Assembly (NCBI GenBank): GCA_009760855.2
Contig: WPIO01000091.1
Location: forward strand, 1,397,501-1,461,500
Source of the DNA: Cristatella mucedo
Lineage: Eukaryota; Bryozoa; Phylactolaemata; Cristatellidae
Reading direction: 5' to 3'
Length of the DNA stretch: 64,000 bases
Shown here: positions 1 to 11,016 of the stretch, piece by piece
Layout: the number at the start of each line of letters is the position of its first letter
Numbering within the stretch: position 1 is the first letter of the stretch
Translations under genes and position numbers: made by a program
Notes under the pieces: generated by a model
Databases searched by the model: none
What the model was told of the DNA's origin: nothing
What the model saw: the letters and a program-made list of their open reading frames with translations, nothing else

Positions 1-510
1 CACAGCTCGACGACCGGTCGGATCTTTACTACTAAAGGATACACACACAACTCAGACTCTACGCTGCCCCTGTCTGGCTTAGAGGCCTGTAGCACTGTCG
101 TATATACTATTAGGTTTGCCAGGCGCGTGCCTGTGGCGAGCAGATTGAAAGGTTTTACTCCAAAAGGAAGTATTTCTCAAACGGGGCTAAGAAATGCAGA
201 AGTGCGTCGCACCTTCACGGCATGCACAACCAGGGTCAACATCCAGAGGCACTACTGTAGTTGTTTTTTCTACGAAGTCTATCGCATGTTTAGAGTTTTC
301 GAGGAGGCACATCCTTTTCAGGACAACTACCAAGAGGTCTGCAGAGCTGCGCGCCTTCGTTTTAAGCTCTTCAAAGTCGGGTGCGCATTTCTGCCCGCAC
401 AAGTTCCGCGAAGGGGGCGTGAATTCAGAGTAAAGCTCCGGGCTCTGCCATAAAGGAAATGCGACCGCTTTTCTCGAGTGCAAACGAAGCTTCTCATGTA
501 ATAGTAATAC
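1..510. other. Anonymous sequence, nothing recognised
   Basis: Overlapping open frames of about 100 codons occur on both strands between about 127 and 513. None shows a recognisable domain, and open frames on opposite strands of the same DNA suggest chance. Confidence 0.5.
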
Positions 511-592
511 CAATAATAATGACGTTTGCAGAGAACCCTAAGAAAAATAAATCTCTTTCTAGGCACTTTACATATGCTGTGCAGAAAGCGCC
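511..592 (-). mobile_element. L2-like LINE 3' tail fragment (antisense)
   Basis: Read on the minus strand this is the end of the L2-like family seen elsewhere in the window: the AAAGTGCCTAGAAAGAGAT block, then the closing half of a stem-loop and an ATT-rich tail. Only about 80 bp remain, so it is a severely 5'-truncated insertion. Confidence 0.7.
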
Positions 593-691
593 ACTGAATG
601 GCTTGTGGTGCTTGAACCTTGGACGAAAGACGAGACTTCTGACGAGGTTCTGCCACAAGGTCCAAGAGAGAGGAGAGAGAGAGGTGCCCCA

Positions 692-694
<3 letters not shown>

Positions 695-760
<66 letters not shown>
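695..760 (+). repeat. (GA)n microsatellite
   Basis: About 66 bp of nearly perfect GA dinucleotide, preceded by a shorter GA-rich patch from 665. It creates the apparent Ser-Leu and Arg-Glu repeat ORFs on both strands, which are not genes. Confidence 0.97.
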
Positions 761-766
<6 letters not shown>

Positions 767-1004
767 AGTCGCCCCTAGCCGACACTTAGTTGTCACGTCG
801 GCGATGCAGACTCGGGGATTTTGTCGCAGGTGAGGGCGGCCACTTTTTCCTTTGGTAGATGGGGCTGCAGAGTGGCAGCTAGACTGGCTGCAACAACTAG
901 CACCGCCCACTTACGATGTATGGCGACTCGATATCCTAAAACACCAGGAGCTATTTTGTCGCTTGCACATAAGCCTGCTTGCTGGTTTTCTGCCGACGCA
1001 ATCG

Positions 1005-1619
1005 GGCGCTCGAAGCTGGTGCAAAACTCTGCAGCTATGCTTGTCTGTCATGAGCGTGGCACTTGTTACATCACATCACTTCTCGCGGACCTGCACTGGC
1101 TCTCAGTCAAGCAGCGAATCGACTACAATTTCAGTCACTCACTTTTAGGTCCCTTCATTCTTTGGCTCTAGCCTACTTTTCATGTCTACTCTTTCACCAG
1201 GCTAAGCATAGCAGCACTCGCTTTACGGAATCTAATCGTTTACCTTTACCTTGTACGAACATTAACAATTTCGGAGACCATGCCTTTCCTTCGCACGGTC
1301 CAAGAGCCTGGAACTCGCTTCATACTGGCGTTACGACAATCCTTAAGTTGGTCAAATTTAAAAAGAAGCTAAACATGCGTCTAATCATCGCAGCATTTAG
1401 TGGGTCTATGTGATTCGTTCTTTGTGTGCTTATGCGTGCTGAGACTGTGCATGCTACCACTAACGATAATTTGCATGCCTTTAACCATGCTATTCTTGTT
1501 GTCATTGAGCATGCTACCAATAACCACTGATCGTGCTTCCTTTGCAGCAAATGTAAAGCGCCTAGAAAGGAATTGAGTTCTCTGCGGGTACTATAAAGAA
1601 TGTATTATTATTATTATTA
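1005..1619 (+). mobile_element. L2-like LINE, 5'-truncated copy 1
   Basis: This is the last 0.6 kb of a non-LTR retrotransposon. The start matches the family's C-terminal ORF2 region (LVQNSAAMLVC, then a degraded ADLHWLSVKQRIDYN segment); the other copies read LHWLPVKQRID. The middle encodes the FGDHAFPSHGPRAWNSL segment. The end is the shared 3' stem-loop (AAAGCGCC ... TACTATAAAG) followed by (ATT)n. The reading frame is broken several times. The clade call (L2, Jockey superfamily) rests on the C-terminal motif and tail, recognised by eye. Confidence 0.85.
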
Positions 1620-1889
1620 GAAGTGCTTTATATAGCCAGGTCATCACACCACTGTAGGTTAGCGCGACATAAACCACCGGGAAATCGTATGGCCTCTTGA
1701 AATCCGAGCATTGTGTCGCTGGTAAAAAAATGCCCACAAGGTCAAAGGGGCGTGACACTGGGTAATCGCTCTTCCCCGACCGAAATTTGACTTGGTGCTG
1801 GCATAATGTATAGTGTATAATAATGGCATGTGCGATAATCCGAAGGCCTCGTCAAACAACATTACCATTATCGTCATCGAGATATATGC
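1620..1889. other. Anonymous spacer between two L2 fragments
   Basis: No feature is recognised. A short stretch near 1655-1680 resembles a patch near 53430 (GCGACATA.ACCACC), so it may belong to the dispersed repeat described at 52-55.6 kb; this is weak. Confidence 0.3.
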
Positions 1890-2275
1890 ACTAAACTCAA
1901 ATCCTTTGGCGACCGTGCCTTTAGTTCGTATGCTCCCAAACGTGGAACTCACTCCCGACTTCCGTCACGACATCATCTGACTTGACCACATTTAAAAAGA
2001 AATTATAAACTACCTATTCATCACAGAATTTAGTGGGTCCCTGCGATTTGTCCTTTATTTGCTTACGCGTGCTGTCACTGTTGCATGCTGCCACTTACCA
2101 TACTTGCATGCTGACCCTCAGCATGTCACCCGTAACCATGTTATTCTTGTTGTATATTGAGCATGTTACCACTAACCATACGACCGTGTTTCCTTTGCAG
2201 CAAATGTAAAGCGCCTAGAGAGAGATTGGGTTCTCTGAGGGCGCTTTATAAATTATGTTATTATCATTACTGTTA
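1890..2275 (+). mobile_element. L2-like LINE, 5'-truncated copy 2
   Basis: The copy begins within the AFSSYAPK segment of the ORF2 C-terminus (CCTTTGGCGACCGTGCCTTT). It runs through the 3' UTR with its repeated GCATGCTG motifs and ends in the stem-loop (AAAGCGCCTAGAGAGAGA ... GGGCGCTTTAT) and an ATT-type tail. It follows copy 1 by under 300 bp in the same orientation, so the two could be one element broken by an insertion or two independent insertions. Confidence 0.85.
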
Positions 2276-4141
2276 TGCGCACGTATTGTTAGTTACCCGA
2301 CAGCCATAGCCGCCGAGGCTCGCACCTACCGAGTATGTAGCTTTGGTAGCCGCGTACTGCCGTAACCCGGCATATCATGACATCGACAAACGTGACTGCC
2401 CACAGCCTGCAAACGAGATTCCTTATTTTGGAACCGCTGACCTCGGGCCTGCAGAAAAGTTAACAGGCTCCCAAAAGTTCAATGAAAAGCAGCTGTTCCT
2501 AGTATTTGTACGACTGTAAACAAAGAGGATGGCTGAACACTAAGGGAGGAGAATGTCACTCAGGTGACGTTATTCACTGGAAGATAAGCTCACATTGAAT
2601 CGTGATTGTAATATCTCTCAAAATACTTTAAAAACATATCGCTGATTGGACATCCTTAGGCAGGAATCATTAACTTATTTACATGGAAAGAATGCAAGAT
2701 GCGATAGTACACCGGTCGATCGTAAGCAACGGCCTTAGCGTGTCAAATTCCATGCCTCGCTCCAGCCACAACTCGACCAATCACGACCAGTATCGTGAAG
2801 TGCTATACGCTGACCTTTAGTCCCTTTCTGTATCTGACCTTGTCATAAGCGAGGCATTCACTGAGCTTTTTTAGCACGAAGCTCCAGGGATTCTTCTCTA
2901 GTCAGTCTCTTTCGGTTGTAGGTTTTCTATGTTGTGACGATTAGGTTGAGTTTTGGCATTGTACCACTGAGTGGCTTCATTCGCGGCTTGTTTTTCTATT
3001 TCCTGTCGGCGATAAGTACGCTCAAGCTCTGCTCTCTTCGCTCATTTTTGCTCCCAACTCATTGCTGGGAAAATTAGCCTGTCCATAATGGTGGGCGAAA
3101 AACACAGCCACGCGAAGAAGATTAAGCATGTCAATGGCTTACCAAAGGCCGACGCAGCGCGACATCCGGTATTCTACGCTCAGTCTGGCAGCTCTTTCCA
3201 ATACGCCAAGTCAGCTGATCTAAGCAGAAGCTGAGAAGCGCCCAAAGCACCAGCCTCAAATGCAGGCAATAGCAAAACGTTTCATAGCGCAGAACGCTCA
3301 AGCTGCTGGAATGCCATGATGCAACCCTGTATGCAACCCTTTTAAGTTCCTATTCAGGTGGAGGTCTGTATTTCAATGTCAAATCGAAGCTCCAATGCCC
3401 ACACTCCAGGAGTTATATCGGCATTAGCAAATTGTTCTCATTTCCTCTTTTTTGACACTCACAACTGCTGTACTGGAATGTACCTACTATAAAAACATAA
3501 CGAAGAACTCACTGTTAATGTGACCAGACCAACGGCCTAACAAACGTAATTTATTAATTAAAATACGTACCTTCATATTGATGGCCGAAAATAATCTAAG
3601 CCATGTCCCCAAGTTTTTAGAGTTGCTATGAGCACCATTCGGTACAGCTCGTCTGGATTTTTGAAATTCAATGCTTGCAGGTTTTTCTGTCTATGCAATA
3701 GTAGCTTACACTCGGTGCCAGGCTCCGAAGCTAAGCAAGTCTGTCGTCAAAGCCGCAGCTGCCACGTTAAACCACGTCTTATCGACGTCTTTTTGATAGC
3801 TTTAATCTAATTTGCGTTGCCAGGTGTGATGGCTCATATAGCTTGCCAATGAGTTGGAGCCAGAGTTACCTTTGTAGCTCGATAGAGCAGCAAGCACGGG
3901 TCAGTCGAGGGTCAATCGTTTGACCTGCGGCCGCCGACATGCAAGCGTCTAGAGGGCATTTGATGTAGAGCATGCCGACATTCAACCTCGAGTGACAATA
4001 CCGTGACGATAGAACAGTATCATTACTTATGTATTGGCGGCTATAGCTGGTACACCAGGCGTCGGTGTCCAGCTGCCAAGGGTTCTGAATTGCAGGGAGT
4101 GTCGCCAGTGAGTAGCTCAGCGTCCTCGCTGGGCTGGCCTT
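2276..4141. other. Anonymous 1.9 kb, no gene recognised
   Basis: No long open frame, LTR, terminal inverted repeat or SINE signal was seen. A 47-codon ATG-initiated frame starts at 3088 (MVGEKHSHAKKIKHVNG...). It is lysine- and histidine-rich with no recognisable domain, and it is reported only for completeness. Confidence 0.4.
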
Positions 4142-4146
4142 GTTAG

Positions 4147-4360
4147 AGTTGTGTTTGCGGGTGGAGGGCTTCCGCAGTCTATGCAATATTCTTCCGAAAT
4201 GACTCAAGCCCGGTGCTCGCCGGAAACACGTGTATTTGCCATTCCGGGCGTAGGAATGCCTTGTGGTGAAATTTGCAGACAAGGGCTGATGCTACACAAA
4301 GGTAAGTTAATAAGATGGAACAGATATAACGCTTAGCATAATATCTATAAAAATAGAACA
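4147..4360 (-). repeat. Gypsy-1 3' LTR
   Basis: About 214 bp. It matches 8116-8314 through blocks such as CTATGCAAT, AAATGACTCAA and AAAGGTAAGTTAAT. On the minus strand it starts TGTTCTATTTTT right after the polypurine tract. The terminal CA has decayed (TGTTTG in the partner LTR reads AGTTG here). Confidence 0.88.
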
Positions 4361-4800
4361 TCTTCCCTCCTAAAGAAAATGCGCTTCGCGTCAAACAAAG
4401 TCCTTAAACTGAGCAGGCCGCTTGCCCTGGCGGGTCTCACGGAATGTCTGGGCCGCCGCTTCTGTCGCCACCGCCGCTGGGTAACTTTCTTATCTCGCAC
4501 CAACTTGGCATCCGGTGGCTGTGCTTCAGCGGCGGAAGTGCTGGCCCCGCCCTGCGCCTTTTCGATCACCGACGTTTCAGCACCTGCTTCATGGTGCGGA
4601 AGCATACCTGATGGCATACCAACTGTTGGCATGGCTAGAACAGCGTATTATTGTTGTGTAGTGCTTGTAAATGACCTGCATACGATTTCTGTAGGGCATT
4701 ACAGCCCTCTTTTGAAGCTGATCTGCATGGCGTACTGTCACGTCAGCTTCTGTTTGTGTGACATACATACAGTGCTCACGACTGGCCATCACTGTGCTAG

Positions 4801-5561
4801 GTGACCAAGTGCCGGATGACGTCTCAGAAGTCTTTGTACCACACCAAATCTCCATTATGGTATGTCGCCTTCTCTCGAAGAGTGGTAGGCTTCATCAGTA
4901 GAGCTGGTGGTGACCAAAGGAAATCTAATCGGGTTCGGAGTGTACGACCAATGAGTCGTTCAGCAGGCGTATGTTGCTTCCCGTCCGTTGTGGTGGTCCG
5001 GTGTGTTAGCAGAGATTGGTCAATCGACGTCTGCACCGTCCCAGTAGATGCTGCGTAGGATCGCTTGAACGCTTGCACACACCTCTCAGCCAGCCAATCG
5101 CTCTGTGGGTGGAACGGAGCAGTGAGCATATGCTCGACGCCATTAATCTGCACGAAGGCAGCAAATCCAGCTGAGCGAAACTGTGGAACATTATCACTGA
5201 CAACGACAATTAGCAGGCCCTGGCGAGCAAACAACGTTCTTAGCATTGATACAGTGGTCTGAGACGTGGAGGTTTGCTAGGAAAATAATTCAGGCCACTT
5301 TGTGAAAGCGTCGAATACTATCAAGAAAGGATAATTGTCTATAAGGCCCAGCAAAGTCTATTTGTTCGCGTTGCCAAGGATCCTCCGGGCCAAGGATCCA
5401 CGGGTTGGGCGGAGTTTCGCTGCAAAAGGCGTTGCAGTTGTGGCATGCCTTTGACACGATGCCTCAATGTCAGCATCGACGTTCGGCCACCACGTAAAGT
5501 TTCTGGCTGCGGCTTTCATTCGAACGATACCAAGGTGGCTTTCGTGAAGTTCCATGAGCAT
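4801..5561 (-). pseudogene. Gypsy-1 integrase remnant
   Basis: The N-terminal zinc finger shows LHESHLGIVRMKAAARNFTW with HxxxH. After a one-frame change it shows ACHNCNAFCSETPPNPW, giving the CxxC. The core keeps all three catalytic positions: Asp in FLIVFDAFTKWPELF near 5300, Asp in VVSDNVPQFRS, and Glu in PFHPQSDWLAERCVQ. The C-terminal end reads YHNGDLVWYKDF. Integrase inserts the cDNA into the genome. Frameshifts and stops between the segments make this a pseudogene. Confidence 0.9.
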
Positions 5562-5567
5562 ATTTTC

Positions 5568-5980
5568 TCAAAGTTTGGTTAGCATCATTAGCCTGGTGCC
5601 TCTCAAGAAACAACCGTCTAGTGTCGACAGCTCGTGGCGACTGACCACAAGCCAATGGTTTACCATTGTCACGAGTGGCTTGTGGTCAGTTTGGAGGATA
5701 GAGTTCTCCCATAAAGATAAACGTGGAAGCGGAGGACGACGAAGGTCAGCGACAACGCCTCTCACTCGATCTGAGAGTAGTTTCTCTCGCCGCTGCTGAG
5801 GCTCCGCGAAGCGAAAACTATCGGCTGCTCATCACCGTTCGGAAATTTGTGAGACAGCACTACCCAACGTCCATAGGCCGGAGCATCGCACGCCTGTACC
5901 AATCGCAGGCTCGCATCATATGGCGTTAACACTAGCTCTGTAGAAAGCATGGCTTTTATTTTTAACAAAAGCCTCGTCAC
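5568..5980 (-). pseudogene. Gypsy-1 RNase H remnant
   Basis: The frame includes LTPYDASLRLVQACDAPAYG, where CDA keeps the first catalytic Asp. It continues VLSHKFPNGDEQPIVFASRSLSSGERNYSQIE, with the catalytic Glu region, and the late TDHKPLVTMV motif in a second frame. It follows RT directly, as expected for Gypsy pol. The middle is interrupted around 5770. Confidence 0.88.
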
Positions 5981-6074
5981 AATTAGTCGCCCATACCCAG
6001 CTTTGGTGCTTCTTCGGCAGTTTGTGCAGGGAGCGCAAGATGGTTGCCAGGTCTGGCAAGAACTTGCAGTAATA

Positions 6075-6883
6075 CTATACTAGACCCAGGAAAGATCTCA
6101 GTTCGCCAACGTCGCGTGGTGTAGGTGCTGCTTTTATTATTTTAAATTTGTCGTTAGTTGGTTGTATGCCGTGCTCGTCTATCCTATGTCCCAGGTAGAC
6201 AACTGATGGTTGCAAAAATGCGCACTTACCACGGCGAATTTTCGAGCTAGCAGCCCCCAGCTTCTGCAAAACCACTTCGCGATTTAGGAGAAGACCCGGT
6301 CTGTACCCGTTATACATATGTCATCTTGATAACACATAACCCAATTTAATCCCGGCAGCAGCTGGTCCATAGCTCACTGGTGGACAGCTGGCGCAGAGGC
6401 AACATCTAGTGGGAGGCGGTTGTAGGCAGAGTGCCTTATGTGCAGTTATAGTAATGTATTACCGAGATGCATCGTCTAGTGGTATCTGAGCGAAGGCCTT
6501 GGACAGGTCAAATTTGGTGAACAACACCCCACGGCTAATTTTTTTCTGAAGATCGTCAACACATGAAATTGGTTACTTGTCAACAATAAGGCTAGAATTT
6601 ACTCTGACCTTGTAGTAACCAAACGGAAGAACACTCCCATCAGGTTTAATGACTGGTACAACCGGAATGGCCCATTCGGTCTGCTAAATTTTAGCGATTA
6701 CTGCGTCACTTTTAAATTTCTCAAGCACCTTTTCGCATTCTCTCTTACAGTGAATGGCACAGTTCTACGCTTTTGATGCACAGGCACAGTTCCTGGCTTA
6801 AGATGCAGGGCTGTGTTTAAGCCAGTCAACTTAAACAGAGAACTGCTGAAGAGCTCGGAGTAGTTCGGTAGTAGCACCGTCAC
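6075..6883 (-). pseudogene. Gypsy-1 reverse transcriptase remnant
   Basis: The domain begins LLPNYSELFSSSLFKLTGLN and the KPGTVPVHQKRRTVPF fingers segment. It continues in other frames with PVVPVIKPDG, the motif A region FDLSKAFAQIPLDDASR near 6460-6515, an intact YQDD catalytic box near 6320-6331, and the thumb YLGHRIDEHGIQPT followed by LRSFLGLV. Order and spacing are those of Ty3/Gypsy RT. Several frameshifts and a stop just after YQDD inactivate it. Confidence 0.9.
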
Positions 6884-6889
6884 GTCGTT

Positions 6890-7306
6890 CTAGATTGACA
6901 TCTGGTGAGATGTGCTGACACAGGAGAAGTCAAGGTTAAGTGCAGCAATCCATTCTCTACCCAGCAGTGAAACATCTCGCTCGGCAGTTACTAGAAGAAG
7001 CTGCCGTGTTGCGATCGATCCGTGGCGTACATTAGGCCGCTCACTGGCTGTAGGGATTGCACACTCACATACGGGCATAGCACTGCTGACGTTTTCTGAA
7101 GAGGCAGGTGTGAGCATAACCTTTTATATGAAGTTGATGGAATGGCTGAATACGCTCGAGCCCGTATTGAACTCCTTGGAGTCCCTCAAAATTTCTACTT
7201 TTATAAAGTAGGCTTGTGGCACCTGACCATCGATGGCGTGAATCGTTTCTACGTCATCTTCAATACGACGAGTCTCGGCTTCCGACGAAGTAGGTATCAG
7301 GCTCAC
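6890..7306 (-). pseudogene. Gypsy-1 aspartic protease remnant
   Basis: The segment reads IEDDVETIHAIDGQVPQAYF, then an active-site-like FNTGSSV where a retropepsin normally has D[ST]G, so the catalytic Asp codon appears lost as Asn. It ends with LLGREWIAALNLD, the usual C-terminal part of a Gypsy protease just before RT. Two frames are used. The protease would cleave the Gag-Pol polyprotein. Confidence 0.78.
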
Positions 7307-8090
7307 GTTCTTCCGCTCTTGACGTTGCTCCCGAGGCTCCTCCGAGATTCAGCGTCAGCCTTTTGTGCTCTGCACTCCAGAGATGACAGACCGAGAGAGA
7401 GAGAGAGAAGCCCGCTGACTTTCTTTTCCTTCGACAGACTCTGAAGATGGCCGACTTTCGAACAGATGAAGCGAACGCTTTTGAAACTTCGACAGTCCTG
7501 GTGATCCCGAGAACGCAAGAAGCGCAGGGTTGCCGGTCAGTGTGATCCTCCGTGTCCAGCGCCAAGTCTCCCTCACACAACAGCCCGCGGCGAATTGTGT
7601 CACAGCTAAATCCGTACGTAAGCCAGCTGGTTCAGTGTGGCGTTGGATTCGAACAAGCAAAAGTTACAGTTCACAGCAATCGCCCTTAGCTGAGACACAA
7701 AATCACGTATCGGCTCATCAGGCTGTTGACGTCGACACTAAAGATTGTATGCCCCTACGAGCTCCAGCGGCGCCAGCCGTAGAGGTATCCCGTCAAAAGC
7801 TCCTTGACCCTGTCGAAGGTTACCGCCGCGTCGGTAGTGGGCTTGGATGGCGCCGCGAAGAAGCTCATATGTTTTTGGTGCTCAGGCAATTTAAGAAAAT
7901 TGCCTTCCGATTCTCGCTAGGAATGTTGTTTACCGTCACGTATGTGTCACAAGGTGCTCGACATATTGTTCGAGCGACTCGGCGGATTCGTCGTACCGAC
8001 CGACCGAAGCGCTTCCGCCGATTCCGCCGCTTGTACCGCTTGCGAGCACACTCGCCGCCGTTAGTTGACTTTGTACTGCAAAAATAAAGA
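7260..8090 (-). pseudogene. Gypsy-1 gag remnant
   Basis: The minus-strand frame begins near 8055 with a Gly/Ser-rich leader, then YDESAESLEQYVEHL, a typical start for K02A2.6-type Gag capsids, and continues as VNNIPSENRKAIFLNCLST after a frame change. Further down are FVSQLRAIAVNCNF-like and CDTIRRGLLCEGDLALDT segments spread over shifted frames. A degraded zinc knuckle (CSKVGHLQSLSKEKK) follows near 7440-7470. Gag would package element RNA into cytoplasmic particles. Multiple stops and frame changes make it non-functional. Confidence 0.8.
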
Positions 8091-8115
8091 TGTAAAATCC
8101 GATCGTCGTCGCCAC

Positions 8116-8308
8116 TGTTTGTATTTGCGGGCGAAAGGCACCAGAGATCTATGCAATGTGCCTCCAAAATGACTCAAACCCGGTGCTTGCATGCAACGCG
8201 TGTATTTTCCGGTCCGGGAGTATGAATGGCCGGTGGTGTATTCTGCAGATAAGCGCTGACGCTATATAAAGGTAAGTTAATCAGATGGAGCAGGTTATTC
8301 TACTTAAC

Positions 8309-8384
<76 letters not shown>

Positions 8385-8403
8385 CACACACACAAACGCA
8401 ACA
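8116..8403 (-). repeat. Gypsy-1 5' LTR, expanded by a microsatellite
   Basis: About 288 bp, longer than its 214-bp partner because a (CA)n/(TA)n tract has grown in the element-start part of the LTR. The inner end (plus TGTTTG at 8116) is followed internally by GTGGCGACGACGATC on the minus strand, which fits a primer-binding-site position just inside the LTR. Confidence 0.85.
8311..8396 (+). repeat. (CA)n with (TA)n core microsatellite
   Basis: About 62 bp of CA repeat, a short TATATATATA run, then CA again. It lies inside the 5' LTR of Gypsy-1, because the target duplication is found beyond it. Confidence 0.95.
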
Positions 8404-8408
8404 GTTAG

Positions 8409-10842
8409 ACAGCACGCTCCTTTGAGTGACACTTGCTTTTACCTCCGACGTTAACACAAATCACGCTTGAGGTGATGCAGAAGTCTAACGAGCTCGACGA
8501 TCTCGGTAGGTGACCCGCTCCAGGCCTCAGAGAATAATTAGCCAAACGGCTTCGGTGCATTCGTGAGTCGGAGCAGGTCGACGATCCCAGATCGGAACCC
8601 TCAAATCCCTGCCGCGCCAGAAAACGTATACGTGCTGTGAATTCTTCTGCACCTCAAACTTGAGCGAGTTACTTTTCGGGGCTAAAAATGAGCAAAGAAA
8701 CGCTCCGGAAGCTTGGCAATGTAATGGATCTCCGTATTGTAACTCCACAAAGCCACCGAGACTATGTGGCTGTTACGCAGGAGAGTTTTGCATAGCGTAC
8801 TCACAGCCGTAGAAACTTTTGGTATGCATTCGGTAGCCAAAAGACTTCATCTCACGCAAAAAAAGGAAAATACGAAGTATAGCAGAGTCAAGAGATCAGT
8901 TAAGGTAGTGAGTAACATGGAAGTAGCAGCTCAGGACGGCTGGAAAGGATACACCATAGCCTGCCACAGGAAACCACTGCTCTGGTACACAACTGTATGC
9001 TACACAGCACCATGTAATCTAGACTCGCTTTCTTTTGATATTGGACTGCCAAGTTCTACCTCAGCATTGCCAGCCAGCCAGACTCACTCGCGAAGCTACC
9101 AAGTACTTAGAAATACGTTTTTCTCAGGATCAGCAACAAGTGGGCGGGCCTAGAAAGCGATTGGAGGAGACTTTAAAGTTCGTTGTCTGTAGCGCACCAG
9201 TTGAATGGCATGGATTTTAAAACTACGCCATAAACAAGTTGCCCTATTAAGAGCACCTACTACCGGAGCTTTCCTTTAGATAGGCTGTCAATGCATCGCG
9301 GCTATTGGTGGACCTGCTCTGTGTGTGGCACGATCCGGTAGCAATTCAAATTACCGCAGCTATCTTGCCGTTACAGCGAGCTGTCAGCTTGAGCTGTCAG
9401 CTTGAGCTGGCAGCTCCGGAGGTGACGGCTCGGCATCCGGAGTGCATTAGAGCTGCTATTGGAAGAACGACTACTTACGAGCTATGCAGGTCACATGTCT
9501 ATACGGGCCTGCCTTCTCATTAAAAGTCGCACGCATCGAGCTTTAATGAGCTCAAACAGGAAACATTCTTAGGCGTTAGGGATGCCGGTTTACGACGCTG
9601 GTAAAATCCAGTTTGTCGTCACAAGTGATGGAGCTTGGGACAGCTTTCCCAAATCCAAACATGTATGCCTATTAAGCTGGAGACGCTCACACATTCTCTG
9701 CTTCCTATTCTTTCACTCGTCTTCTTTTTCCGTTTCTCCTTTTTTTAATATCTTCGGTTTACTCTCGCTTTTCCTTGCGTACTTGAGCGAATGTGTACGA
9801 GCGCGGATGCGTGCAGCACGTGAAGTCGTGGCTGGCAGCCAGAATGAGTCCCCAGTACGTACAGCCAATAGTTGTGTATTCTCGGAGGCAATTTTTGGCT
9901 GCCTCTTAATGCTCACAATGTCTTGCAATGAAAAAGTATGGATGCGAGCACTGGATTGGTCGTTTGCGAGAACTACTCTGCTACCTCATCTGCAGCATTA
10001 AAGCATGACGGTCAGGCGTCTGGTCAAACCTAGCTTTGACAGCACATCTGATCAAGCACAGGAGAGATGCTTGCAGCCTGAAATGCGACAAGACGCCAGC
10101 AGAAGGTATAGGGTCTAGTTGTCGCGACAGACACTCTTACCTCTTCGAAGGAAACCTTGCGTACTTCTCGGCACTATGCCAACACCATCGCGAACCTCGC
10201 GAAAAGAGGGACCAGGCGTTGGCGGCTTGAAAGAGCGTCACTTCGGCGCGTGCAGCGGCAGCGCATTCCCCGCGGTCTGCCTCTTTCGAAGTACGCAAGG
10301 GCATTTCCTTTGCTGGACAAAGGAGCCGAAAAAGTTCAGGAACCTGTCGTGCGGCACGGAACGCCTGGCTGTAGTGCGCCGAGACTGAGCATTCTGCAAT
10401 GACGAGGGTGCGGCATACTTTAGCGGCGCTCCATTCTGGGAGCCGCACGTACGGATGGTAGCGCATAGAGACAGGCAGATCTAGCGTCTCGAATGTGGCC
10501 ATTGCGGCGGCGTTGAGAATGCTGCGGCCGACTCGTCCGCCGAATTGTTTGTCGAGCGAGCTGGTTCAAGTAGAGGGCACGCTGACTGACTGGGAATTTT
10601 AGATCCCGCGCTGCTGCGTATGTCTCTGCTCTGCTTGCAATGAATGCAAGCGCTCGAAAACAATTGTGGCAAATATCCCGGTGCGAATCGTCTTCGACTG
10701 GACTTGGGTGACTTTTAGCGAGCTGAAATGCTATGTCACTCTTCCTCTTTTGACACGTAATTGGGCCATCGGAAGACAAGCTAAAATCAATGTGTCTTAA
10801 GACAGCTTAGCTAATGTACCCCTTGCATAAAAAAAACAGAGA
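8409..10842. other. Anonymous 2.4 kb, no gene recognised
   Basis: There are scattered open frames (for example 8764-9153 and 9582-10001 on the plus strand) without recognisable domains. A short 15-bp tandem repeat (GAGCTGTCAGCTT type) sits at about 9380-9420. No transposon ends were seen. Confidence 0.4.
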
Positions 10843-11016
10843 GTGTGCGTGCTTATACGTACTGACACTGTACGTCACCGCTAACCATATTATTCTTGTT
10901 AACCCCGTGCAGGCTACCACGAATAAAATGGCCACGTTTTTCTAACAGTTTATGCAAAGTGGCTAGAGGTAAATAAGCTTCTCCGAGGGTGCTTTACAAA
11001 TGTATTATTATTATTT
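10843..11016 (+). mobile_element. L2-like LINE 3' UTR fragment (copy 3)
   Basis: It starts in the 3' UTR (GTGCTTATACGTACTGACAC matches GTGCTTATGCGTGCTGACAC of the other copies) and ends in the stem-loop (GTGGCTAGAGG ... GAGGGTGCTTTA) and an ATT tail. It is a 5'-truncated insertion of about 170 bp. Confidence 0.8.

Larger units (their letters stand above)
4147..8403 (-). mobile_element. Gypsy-1: Ty3/Gypsy LTR retrotransposon (K02A2.6-like), full length but decayed
   Basis: This is a complete minus-strand LTR element of about 4.26 kb. It is flanked by a perfect 5-bp target duplication, GTTAG at 4142-4146 and at 8404-8408. Its 5' LTR lies at the high-coordinate end and its 3' LTR at the low end. 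A polypurine tract (minus-strand TAGGAGGGAAGA, plus positions 4361-4372) directly abuts the 3' LTR. Remains of gag, protease, RT, RNase H and integrase follow in the Ty3/Gypsy order. Frameshifts and stops break every domain, so the copy is inactive. The LTRs differ at many positions by eye, implying an old insertion. Confidence 0.93.

Noticed and set aside
494-910. Open frames with long Ser-Leu or Arg-Glu repeats around 0.7 kb (and equivalents at 51.0 kb)
   Set aside because: They are translations of (GA)n microsatellites and open on both strands.
4151-4336. Small plus-strand ORFs at 4.15-4.8 kb
   Set aside because: They lie within the LTR and antisense to Gypsy-1; no independent coding evidence.
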